A stretch of 64,000 nt of DNA from contig CAMHJX010000007.1 in the NCBI GenBank assembly GCA_946185535.1, positions 62,001 through 126,000 on the forward strand, in the 5' to 3' direction. The stretch is from an uncultured Bacteroidales bacterium. Its GTDB lineage: Bacteria > Bacteroidota > Bacteroidia > Bacteroidales > F082. This document shows positions 1-8,298 of this stretch, one piece after another (position 1 is the stretch's first letter; every line of letters starts with the position of its first letter). The notes beneath the pieces are model-generated. The model searched no databases and was not told the DNA's origin. It saw only the letters and a program-made list of their open reading frames with translations. The position numbers and the translations under genes are program-made.

Positions 1-3000
1 TTCATACAGAATGTGCCTTCATAAGGATTGTAATCGGTGACGATCCATCCGTTGATTTCCCATTCGTGCTGACTAAAATCACCGCTCTCGAAGTCCTCAC
101 GCAAATTAAATTCCATGTTCCAGTTCACCCTCACATACGGGCTTTGGTTGTCCTCTGGGTCGGGATCATACATGGCTGTGACTAAACCTACAGGTTTGAG
201 TTCGAAATGCGCCACCAAATCACGCTTTGTGGTGACGGTGAAGGAATACGTGGCATTCCTTGAAACCTCTGTGCCGTTCTCCGTCCACTTGGAGAAGTAG
301 TAATCCTCGTTGGGCGTGGCGACAAGCGTGCATTCAGTGCCGTAATCATACTCTCCAGTTCCAGAAACGGTGCCGCCCTCAGCAGGCGTAGCCGAAGCCG
401 TGATGGTGAACGGTAAGGCAAAGTTCGCCACCAAATCGCGCTCTGTGGTGACCGTGAAGGAATATGTGGACTCCGTGGAGATTACCTCACCGTTTTCAGT
501 CCAGTTGACAAAAGTATAGTTTTCGTTAGCCGTGGCCGTCAGGGTGCATTCCGTGTAGAGCACATAGTCGCCAGCTCCGGTGATGGTACCTCCTTCTTCG
601 GGATTAGCCGTGGCCGTGATGGTGTGAGGATAGGCTCTCAGAATCCTGTTCGACCTGGCCATATAGGTCGGATAAACTGTATCGAAACCTTCATAATAGG
701 CAGCGACACCATATTGGTACCAACCTTCGGCCAATGCACTCCAGTCCGTATCCACATAAGTGGTGTCCGAAACGTTGTCGGCTATCAGTTCCCACGAACC
801 ATTTTCAGGATACTCGGAACGGTAAACTTCATAGTGATGCACGGCACGGGTTCCGTCCCTTGTCACACCAAAGAAGTTGATGTTGTCCACATAGAAGCAG
901 TCGTCGTTGCTGTTCACACTGCCGTCCTTCGTGTAGGCCCACTTGAACGTGTGTTGTCCTGCGGTGATGTCATAGATGTGTTGCTCCCAACCGCCGTTGC
1001 CGCTCCACGCTCCTAACTGCTGGTCGTCAATGTAGAACCTACCGTAATCATAGCTGCTCTCAGAAGAAATCCTCGACCAGAAACTCATCTGTCCTTCCCA
1101 AGGAATGAATATGGTTGTCTGGACAGAGGAAGCTGTGTTGTGGGCTCCTCCGTTGTTGCTCCTCATGCAGAAACCTCCTTCGTATGGATTATAGTCAGTG
1201 ATGACCCATGGGTAACTGTCGGGGAACTCCCAAGCGTGCATATTGAAGTCGCCGCTCTCAAAGTTCTCCTGCATATTGGAGTCCCTGCTCCAGCTTACCC
1301 TCACATAGGGACTCTGGTTGTCATTGGGGTCTGGATCATACTCGGCCGTAACTGTGCCAACCAGCTTCAGCACAAAGTGCGCCACATAATCCGCATCTTC
1401 AGTAACTACAAAGCTATAGCTGGATTGGGTGGAAACCACGGTTTCACCCTTGGTCCAATTCACAAAGTTATAGTCCTCGTTTGGCGTGGCGACAAGTGTG
1501 CATTCAGTGCCGTAATCATACTCGCCAGCTCCAGAAACGGTGCCGCCCTCAGCAGGCGTAGCCGAAGCCGTGATGGTGAATGGCAAGGCAAAGTTCGCCA
1601 CCAAATTGCGCTCTGTGGTAACGGTGAAGGAATAGGTGGCATCGGTAGCAACCACTTCGCCGTTTTCCGTCCAATTCATAAAGGTATAGCCTTCGTTGGG
1701 TATTGCAGTCAAAGTGCAGGTCTCGCTGACGAAGTAAGTCCCAGCTCCTGTCACCGTGCCGCCTTCGATAGGATTCGGCGTAGCCTCAATGGAACAAGTG
1801 GTGGTCAGCACATTCTTCACCAGACGGACGGAATAGCCATACCATCTGCTGTCGATTCCCCAAGCCACAACATAGTCATTGGTGAAATCAAAACGATGAG
1901 CATACGGGCTGCCGCTTGGCGTGGTTGACCAATAAATACCAAGCGAGCCAACCGTAGGCATATTTTCATTGCGGATTCCGGCCGTAGGCAAGAACACAGC
2001 TCCTGCGGCTTCCATCTCATACCACTGTTCCATGGTATATTCATTGTCTGTGAACAACGATGAATAGGCATTGATATTGACGGGCAAGGCAATGCCTTCA
2101 GGGTGAGCATAATGGTCTGGGAAAAGGATCAAACCCGCTATTCCGTTCACCACCGCCTTGGCATGTCGGGCATTTTCGACGCCGTTCAATGTGGATGCCG
2201 GACGGCTGTTGATCAGATAATCCCATTCACCGTGGCTAAGGGTATGCCATTGGCCTTCCTGATTGCCGCCATTGCTGATGGCATTATAGCCCCAGTCGGC
2301 CTGGCCGGTTTGGTCGGACAAGCTTGCGCCAGAATCACCGTATGCCCAATAATCGGAGTTGTTTTGGCTTGTGCTCCATGGCTGGTAGGCATTGGCGCCA
2401 TGTTCGTAGCCGCTTGTGCCCCAACCGAAGAGGTCAATCCAACCATCGTAGGTTTCCGAGATGTTGGCATTGTCCGGCCCAACGCAATCCCACTGGTTTT
2501 CAGCAAAGCGCCAAGTGTCGGTGCTGGCTTGGTATTGCAGGTTGCCTTTCGAGAAGTTCACATAGCTGCCTTCTGCCACAGAGAAAGCGCCGGGCAGACA
2601 GCCATTGTCAATAGCATATAATTGCATCACTTCCTGATGGGTAAGGACGCGGCTGTAGATTCTCACCTCGTCCATAACACCCAACAAGGTATAGGCCCAA
2701 TTCGAAGGCACGCCACTATAATAGTGGCATCCAAGGGTCAGCGGCTCCGAATTGCCATAGCTGAACGGATGCGATAAAGTTCCTTCGGATTGAAGCACAC
2801 CGTCAACATAGAAACGTGCCTGATCGCCCTCCACCGTGCCAGTAATCATATGCCACTGATTCACCTCAGGGCTGTTCTCAATACCTACGCCATTGTTTCC
2901 GCTATATTCATTTTGAGCCCCAACTCCTGTAACATTCAGTCGGTATGAACCATTAGTGATATCTCTTCCTTTGTTTATGAGATAACCCGAACCATAGTTG

Positions 3001-6000
3001 TCGGCATCAGTATACACCCAAGCACTGAGCGTGAAACTGTTCAGGTGAAGGATTTCGGCATCAGGAACCGAGATGTAATTGAATGCTTGTCCAGGAAAGC
3101 GGTAAGCACCGTTAGGATTGCCGTGTCGGTCGGTCGCTGGCACAACGTTACCAATGATGGTGCCGTGGTTGCCGTTGCCGCTGTAGTCGTTGGCATCGCC
3201 ATCGAAGGGATAGTAAGCCACCAAATCTTCAGTAGGAATGAAGGGGTTCTCTAGCATGAAGTTCGCCACCAAATCACGATTACCTGTAACCGTGAACGAG
3301 TATTCCGCCTCAGCGGAAACCTCTTCACCGTTCTCCGTCCAATTGATAAAGGTGTAGCTTGCATTGGGTGTTGCAATCAGTGTGCAAGTGTCGCCGTGGC
3401 TAAATAGGCCTGCACCGCTTACCGTGCCACCTTCCTCTGGGGTGGCCGTGGCGGTGATTTCAATCACATTGTATCCATAAAGCATTTGCACTTCTTCGGG
3501 CGAAAGGGCACGGTTGTAGATTCTCACCTCGTCGAACGAGCCGATGAATCGGGTGGAAGTATCATACCACCAATGTCGTCCAAGGGCAGCCAGAGAAGTG
3601 TTGATGCCATTGAACGTTACACTTTCCTCTCCCACAGAGATTCCATTGACGTAGGCCTTCAGTGTGCCGTTTTCATCCAAAGTCAAACTGTACATCACCC
3701 AATTGCCAGTGTAGCTGTCCTCATTGGGGATAGAGATTTCCGCATCGTGGTAGACGAATCTGATCTGATCCAGATGGTGCATAATATACAATCTGTCCGT
3801 TTCAGTGTCCGAGCCAAAATTGATATAGGCTTCTCCATCGCTACTTGACAACCCCAAAGCATTGACCCAAAGGTTAAGCGTAACGCCTGTGGAGGCACCG
3901 AAATCCAATTCGGGAAGCATCACGTGTCCACCAGAACTTCCAGTATATCCTTGGCCTTCAACAGCAATACAATCACCAACGATTCCGTCCTCATATTGGT
4001 AGTTGTTGTATGGCGTAGCGTGGTATTCGTTGCCACTGTAGTCGTTGGCATCGCCGTCGAAGGGATAATAGGCTATGAGGCCTTCTGTTAATGTATTGAT
4101 ATTCACGTAATCCATGTAATGATAATGGCCTGTCCACCAGCCGTAAGGACCATATTTCACATTATAGTGATCCACTGTCTGTTCCGCAAGTCCGGGAACC
4201 GTCACCGTAGCCACCGACCCGTCCAGTTGGTAGGACAGTGTGCCTGTTGAAAAGTCCACTTCCACATACTCGGTGAGCCATGTGTCGAAACTGACGTCAC
4301 AAAGCCTGAGTTCCGATTGCGCCCCATCCAATTTGGTAATGAGATAGACTCCAATTTTAGGGGTACTTTGGTAGGCATCGTCATAATAATATGTATAGAC
4401 ATATTCTATTCGGAGGAATGAATTCTCATCGTCGTTGAGCTGGATGGTATTGCTTGCAAAATAGTAATTGTATGAATAGTGTACTAAAAACTCACGTTCC
4501 ATGTACACTCTCCCGTTGTCGGGGATGCGCAAGTTGACGGAGCGGAGATGCACGTCTTGGTCGGTGACGTTCTGCTGGAGCTTAAGCAGCCCATCCTCCT
4601 CTAGGACGGAGTTGCCAGTGTAGGTCCACAGTTCGGGGTCAATTTCGCCGTCGTTGAAGTCGTCGCTCAATGAGGTGCGATAAGAAACACTTTGCCCGAA
4701 GTTCGCCACCAAATCCCTGTCACCCATAACAGTGAACGAATATTCAGCCTCAGTGGAGACCACCTCATCGTTCTCCGTCCAATTAATAAAGGTGTAGCCT
4801 GTGTTGGCCGTAGCCGTCAGTGAACAGGTCGTTCCATATACGTATTCACCTGCACCAAAGACAGCACCACCCTCTAATGGAATAGCTTCTGTCGTAATAT
4901 CAAATGAAATCATCGGAACTCCAGCGCAATTTACATCAACCTCGTAATTAAAGCTATTATTCAAATAGGTGCCATTATAAATAACATCGCCATTAGAATA
5001 ACTCAGAGCGAAGGAGCAATCCTCTGGATACGACCCACTAATCCATGTTAACACGACGTGACTCCCATCCTCCACCAAACGGGTATATGTGGCATAACTC
5101 CCGCTTGGAACGGTAAGCCGATCTTGGATACCATTGCCATAGTCTACAACCAAGTAATTCCCAGTATACCCATCACCGTATGAATCATAAAGGTCGAAAA
5201 CAATGGCGCAAACCGATCCTTCCTCGGCAAAGTTCGCCTCCAAAGTCCTGTCACCCGTAACAGTGAACGAATATTCAGCCTCCGTCGACACCACCTCGCC
5301 GTTCTCCGTCCAATACATAAAGACATAGCCTTCGTTGGCAGCAGCCGTCATAGTACAAGTATCCCCATAATTATATGACCCCATACCCGTGATGTCACCT
5401 CCTCCTGTCGGATTGACAATGGCTGTGATGGTAAACGGGGAAAAGTTTGCCACCAAATCATGGTCAGAATCTACAACGAAAGAATATGTGGAATCAGAGG
5501 AAATCTGAGCTCCGTTCTCAGCCCAATACATAAAGCTGTAGCCCGCATTGGCTATGGCAGTCAAGACACAAGTATCTCCATAATTGTATGTGCCCGCTCC
5601 TACTATCATGCCGCTTTCAGCATGGTTGGCCGTAGCAGTAATGGTAAAAGGTAAGGTAAAGTTTGCCACTAAGTTACGATTGGAATTGACAACAAATGAA
5701 TATGTTGCATCGTCCATAACCCGTTCCTCATTCTCCGTCCAGTATATGAAAGTATAGCCTTCATTGGCCATAGCCGTCAATGTGCAGGTTGATCCACCCT
5801 CGTGTATTCCCGTCCCATTTATTGTACCTCCCTCGGTGGGATTGGCTGTGGCAGCAATACTGAATGGAGCATAGGCATCCTCACAACTCAAGTCGAACTC
5901 ATACAGGAAACCATTGTAAAGATTGGAACCGTGATATATCGAAACTGTAGTTTCAAAACGAATATCAAAGGAACAATCCTCTGGATACGACCCAATAATC

Positions 6001-7283
6001 CATGTTAGCACGATATGGCTCCCATTCGGGATTAGCAATGTGTGTGAGGCGGAAGAACCGCTCTCGACTGTAAGATGTGCTGTGAAACCGCCATAACTCA
6101 CAACCAAGTAATTCCCAGTATACCCATCACCGTATGAATCATAAAGGTCGAAAACAATGGCGCAAACCGATCCTTCCTCGGCAAAGTTCGCCTCCAAAGT
6201 CCTGTCACCCGTAACAGTGAACGAATATTCAGCCTCCGTCGACACCACCTCGTCGTTCTCCGTCCAATTAATAAAGGTGTAGCCCTCGGCGGGCGTCGCC
6301 GTGAGCGTGCATGTGGCGCCCTCTGCGTAGGAGCCACCGCCGCTCACCGCACCGCCCTCCACTGGGTTGGGCGTGGCGTTGATGCCAAAGGAATAATTCT
6401 CGGCAGGGGCAACGAGACGCACACTCCGACCGCTGTATCGGTAGTCGTAGCCGTCCGTGCCGAGGCTCGAATCGAAGAAGCCCACGCGGCACGCGTCGTT
6501 GCTATTGCTGTACGAAGCCGACCAGTAGTAGCCGCTGGAACCGACACCGTAGACCGAAGCCCCGTACCGGCTGCCCGCAGCAGGCAGGAAGACCGCACCG
6601 GCTTGCTCCAAAGCGCTCCACTGCGAAGTGGTAATCACATTGCTGCTGTAGCTGGCACCACCGCTGTTGGTGTTGCTCAAGCTGTAGGTGTCTCTGCTCC
6701 AATCGTCGGGCAGCAGGATTACGCCATTCACACCGTTCACAGTGGCCTTGGCATAGCGTATGCCAGAACTCGTTGTACGAGTGTTGAAGATATATGCCCA
6801 TTCGGGTTGGGTCAACGTTCTCCACTGGTTGGCTTGGTTGCCACCGTTGCTTATCGGGTTGTAACCCCAATCGGCTTGGCCGGTTTGGTCGTACAGGTTG
6901 TAAGTGTAGCTGCCATAGGCACAATAGTCACTAGAGCTTGAACTTGTACTCCAAGGTTGGTAGCAGATGGCACCGTGGTTGTAGCCGCTCGTGCCCCAGC
7001 CGAAGAGGTCGATCCAACCGCTATAGGTGGATGAGATGTTGCTGTTGGCATCTCCCACATAGTCGTACTGGTTCTCGGCAAACTGCCAGGTGTTGGTCGA
7101 GGCCTGGTATTGCAGGTTGCCTTGCGAGAAATACACTTGTGTGCTGTCGCTCACGGAGAACAGGCCTGCAATGGCTCCTGTAGGTGCCTGCGCTTCGGCC
7201 TTGCTCCATCCTATCCACGCCAAGCATAGGGCGAACAAGATGCCAACCGACACCTTTCTCTTTTGTAAATCTTTAATTCTCAT
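1..7283 (-). CDS. Giant modular surface protein, 5' part (runs off left edge)
   Basis: The reading frame is open from the ATG at 7283 to the window edge (about 2,427 codons, no stop seen). It begins with a signal peptide (MRIKDLQKRK, a hydrophobic stretch, then AEAQA). The modules in order are: a FISUMP-like domain (residues ~30-295, WGTSGY, LLPDDW); a divergent InlB-type B-repeat; a DSYGDGY-type domain; three B-repeats; a second DSYGDGY-type domain; another B-repeat; two LamG-like lectin folds (~1067-1267 and ~1345-1547, each opening YYPFDGDANDYSGN); a second FISUMP-like domain (~1557-1824); B-repeats; and a cleaved-adhesin-type jelly roll that starts to repeat at the edge. About ten B-repeats end in LVANF or close variants. 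This architecture suggests an exported adhesin. Any C-terminal sorting signal lies outside the window. The ligand is unknown. Confidence 0.85.
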   Translation of the reverse strand, partial: MRIKDLQKRKVSVGILFALCLAWIGWSKAEAQAPTGAIAGLFSVSDSTQVYFSQGNLQYQASTNTWQFAENQYDYVGDANSNISSTYSGWIDLFGWGTSGYNHGAICYQPWSTSSSSSDYCAYGSYTYNLYDQTGQADWGYNPISNGGNQANQWRTLTQPEWAYIFNTRTTSSGIRYAKATVNGVNGVILLPDDWSRDTYSLSNTNSGGASYSSNVITTSQWSALEQAGAVFLPAAGSRYGASVYGVGSSGYYWSASYSNSNDACRVGFFDSSLGTDGYDYRYSGRSVRLVAPAENYSFGINATPNPVEGGAVSGGGSYAEGATCTLTATPAEGYTFINWTENDEVVSTEAEYSFTVTGDRTLEANFAEEGSVCAIVFDLYDSYGDGYTGNYLVVSYGGFTAHLTVESGSSASHTLLIPNGSHIVLTWIIGSYPEDCSFDIRFETTVSIYHGSNLYNGFLYEFDLSCEDAYAPFSIAATANPTEGGTINGTGIHEGGSTCTLTAMANEGYTFIYWTENEERVMDDATYSFVVNSNRNLVANFTLPFTITATANHAESGMIVGAGTYNYGDTCVLTAIANAGYSFMYWAENGAQISSDSTYSFVVDSDHDLVANFSPFTITAIVNPTGGGDITGMGSYNYGDTCTMTAAANEGYVFMYWTENGEVVSTEAEYSFTVTGDRTLEANFAEEGSVCAIVFDLYDSYGDGYTGNYLVVDYGNGIQDRLTVPSGSYATYTRLVEDGSHVVLTWISGSYPEDCSFALSYSNGDVIYNGTYLNNSFNYEVDVNCAGVPMISFDITTEAIPLEGGAVFGAGEYVYGTTCSLTATANTGYTFINWTENDEVVSTEAEYSFTVMGDRDLVANFGQSVSYRTSLSDDFNDGEIDPELWTYTGNSVLEEDGLLKLQQNVTDQDVHLRSVNLRIPDNGRVYMEREFLVHYSYNYYFASNTIQLNDDENSFLRIEYVYTYYYDDAYQSTPKIGVYLITKLDGAQSELRLCDVSFDTWLTEYVEVDFSTGTLSYQLDGSVATVTVPGLAEQTVDHYNVKYGPYGWWTGHYHYMDYVNINTLTEGLIAYYPFDGDANDYSGNEYHATPYNNYQYEDGIVGDCIAVEGQGYTGSSGGHVMLPELDFGASTGVTLNLWVNALGLSSSDGEAYINFGSDTETDRLYIMHHLDQIRFVYHDAEISIPNEDSYTGNWVMYSLTLDENGTLKAYVNGISVGEESVTFNGINTSLAALGRHWWYDTSTRFIGSFDEVRIYNRALSPEEVQMLYGYNVIEITATATPEEGGTVSGAGLFSHGDTCTLIATPNASYTFINWTENGEEVSAEAEYSFTVTGNRDLVANFMLENPFIPTEDLVAYYPFDGDANDYSGNGNHGTIIGNVVPATDRHGNPNGAYRFPGQAFNYISVPDAEILHLNSFTLSAWVYTDADNYGSGYLINKGRDITNGSYRLNVTGVGAQNEYSGNNGVGIENSPEVNQWHMITGTVEGDQARFYVDGVLQSEGTLSHPFSYGNSEPLTLGCHYYSGVPSNWAYTLLGVMDEVRIYSRVLTHQEVMQLYAIDNGCLPGAFSVAEGSYVNFSKGNLQYQASTDTWRFAENQWDCVGPDNANISETYDGWIDLFGWGTSGYEHGANAYQPWSTSQNNSDYWAYGDSGASLSDQTGQADWGYNAISNGGNQEGQWHTLSHGEWDYLINSRPASTLNGVENARHAKAVVNGIAGLILFPDHYAHPEGIALPVNINAYSSLFTDNEYTMEQWYEMEAAGAVFLPTAGIRNENMPTVGSLGIYWSTTPSGSPYAHRFDFTNDYVVAWGIDSRWYGYSVRLVKNVLTTTCSIEATPNPIEGGTVTGAGTYFVSETCTLTAIPNEGYTFMNWTENGEVVATDATYSFTVTTERNLVANFALPFTITASATPAEGGTVSGAGEYDYGTECTLVATPNEDYNFVNWTKGETVVSTQSSYSFVVTEDADYVAHFVLKLVGTVTAEYDPDPNDNQSPYVRVSWSRDSNMQENFESGDFNMHAWEFPDSYPWVITDYNPYEGGFCMRSNNGGAHNTASSVQTTIFIPWEGQMSFWSRISSESSYDYGRFYIDDQQLGAWSGNGGWEQHIYDITAGQHTFKWAYTKDGSVNSNDDCFYVDNINFFGVTRDGTRAVHHYEVYRSEYPENGSWELIADNVSDTTYVDTDWSALAEGWYQYGVAAYYEGFDTVYPTYMARSNRILRAYPHTITATANPEEGGTITGAGDYVLYTECTLTATANENYTFVNWTENGEVISTESTYSFTVTTERDLVANFALPFTITASATPAEGGTVSGTGEYDYGTECTLVATPNEDYYFSKWTENGTEVSRNATYSFTVTTKRDLVAHFELKPVGLVTAMYDPDPEDNQSPYVRVNWNMEFNLREDFESGDFSQHEWEINGWIVTDYNPYEGTFCM
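5146..5298. repeat. 153-bp perfect direct repeat, copy 1 (inside giant gene)
   Basis: This stretch is identical, base for base, to 6100-6252 (offset 954 bp, a multiple of three). It covers the start of a DSYGDGY-type domain and the end of the preceding B-repeat. Flanking sequence is similar at protein level but diverged in DNA, so the identity points to recent gene conversion or duplication. Confidence 0.9.
6100..6252. repeat. 153-bp perfect direct repeat, copy 2 (inside giant gene)
   Basis: Second copy of the repeat at 5146-5298. The first mismatches bounding the identity are at 6099 and 6253. Confidence 0.9.
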
Positions 7284-7346
7284 AATATTATAATTTGATT
7301 TGTAACTATTTGCAATGCAATTGTCATTACCCAAAAACACGCCGAC

Positions 7347-7381
7347 CAAAGTATAGCAAAAATCTTTATGATTTGCAAAAA
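7347..7381 (-). promoter_or_regulatory. Candidate promoter of the giant surface-protein gene
   Basis: On the minus strand TATACTTTG (7347-7355) resembles the Bacteroidota -7 element TAnnTTTG with one extra base. A TTTTTG -33-like element lies at 7376-7381, about 20 nt away. The leader to the ATG at 7283 would be about 55-60 nt. Confidence 0.5.
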
Positions 7382-7433
7382 CACCGTAACTTTTATTACC
7401 AATTAATTGAACAAAATTTTCCGATAAGTAACT

Positions 7434-7700
7434 ATTCAAAATTAAACTACATGTTTATGACGGGATAATTCTTTAGCTGTAAGCAAACAGCCGTCAGCTA
7501 TCAGCTTGGTTGTACAAGGGCTGAGAGCTGATTGCTGATTGCTGAAAGCCAAATAAATATGTAAACTAAAATTGCACATCTACTTAAGAATATGAGACTA
7601 TGACCAGTGACTATGACCGCTTTGGCTGGCTTTTAGCTTTTAGCGGTTAGCTATTAGCTTGGTAGCTCCAAAGCTAAAGGCTAATAGCTAACAGCCCAGC
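7434..7700. repeat. Intergenic repeat cluster (AGCTATCAGCTTGG family)
   Basis: The 433-base gap 7284-7716 holds the promoter above and this repeat-rich stretch. It contains AGCCGTCAGCTATCAGCTTG (7489 onward) followed by a self-complementary GGCTGAGAGCTGATT stretch. A related palindromic block lies at 7621-7700 (TAGCTATTAGCTTGG facing CTAAAGGCTAATAGCTA). A diverged copy of the first part lies on the other side of the HTH gene (8113-8204). No reading frame in it looks real. Confidence 0.65.
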
Positions 7701-7716
7701 TTGGTCATAATCATCG

Positions 7717-8001
7717 TCACAAGTCAATGTCCGTAACATCTTGCGATTTCGCTTCTTTCATCATCTGTCTCAACCACACAGAGCATTCCCTGAAAAAGTC
7801 GTGATCCAAGGCTTGGCTGATCTTGAAAAGCATGTCGGTGCCGATATAGGGATGACGGAATACCTTGTAAAGGTTTTCCCGGGTGCAATGCACCTCCTCT
7901 GCCAACCAAGTGATGGTATGGCCCTGCCGACGCAGTTCGGCTTTGATACGGTTTCCTATATGAAATGAATCGGTAGGATATATGCTAAAATTCTTCGTCA
8001 T
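7717..8001 (-). CDS. Small helix-turn-helix (XRE-like) regulator
   Basis: A 94-residue protein. Residues ~13-70 read as an XRE-like helix-turn-helix: IGNRIKAELRRQGHTITWLA, then EEVHCTRENLYKVFRHP, then a third helix ending LFKISQALDHDFF. Proteins of this size and pattern are common in Bacteroidales; their targets are mostly unknown. It stands alone between two members of an intergenic repeat family, reads in the same direction as the ATPase genes upstream of it and as the giant gene, and has no evident TAnnTTTG promoter just upstream. A role in controlling neighbouring genes is possible but only inferred. Confidence 0.8.
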   Translation of the reverse strand: MTKNFSIYPTDSFHIGNRIKAELRRQGHTITWLAEEVHCTRENLYKVFRHPYIGTDMLFKISQALDHDFFRECSVWLRQMMKEAKSQDVTDIDL

Positions 8002-8112
8002 TGACGTCTCTTTTTCTCAAGGGAATATCCCCTGATTAATTAGAGGGTTCGACGAGGGGTTTTTAGTCCAAAAAAATGAAAAAAAGTGGATTTTTTAGAA
8101 ATTATTTAAGTA

Positions 8113-8204
8113 AATGTTCAAAACTAAACTGCAATTTCTTTTGACTTCGGGATTTATGAAGCTATCAGCCGTCAGCTATCAGCTTGGTTGCACAATGGCT
8201 GATG
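8113..8204. repeat. Intergenic repeat, second copy flanking the HTH gene
   Basis: Contains AGCCGTCAGCTATCAGCTTG (8167 onward) as at 7489, and upstream of it TTCAAAACTAAACTGCA, which resembles TTCAAAATTAAACTAC at 7436. The same order and orientation on both sides of 7717-8001 makes a direct-repeat pair. Confidence 0.6.
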
Positions 8205-8205
8205 T

Positions 8206-8241
8206 CATAGCTTCGGTGTATTCGTTTCGGTTGCAAAGATA
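8206..8241 (-). promoter_or_regulatory. Orphan promoter-leader of an ATPase-family gene
   Basis: On the minus strand TATCTTTG (8234-8241) is followed by a leader and ATG (8208-8206) matching the promoter-leader-ATG of the ATPase gene at 13109-13144 in 33 of 36 positions. Here the ATG opens only a 9-codon frame that ends in the repeat. It looks like the remnant of a lost or replaced gene of this family. Confidence 0.6.
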
Positions 8242-8298
8242 AACAATTATTTACACTCGCCAATTCGTTCCCATCTGCATATCGTGACTCATTGGGTG

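Noticed and set aside
1140-1928. 262-codon open frame on the plus strand
   Set aside because: Antisense to the B-repeats of the giant surface protein, and it repeats with the same period.
3240-6300. Regularly spaced similar segments resembling a repeat array
   Set aside because: The period is ~210 bp and encodes InlB-type protein repeats in one open frame, so it is not a CRISPR array.
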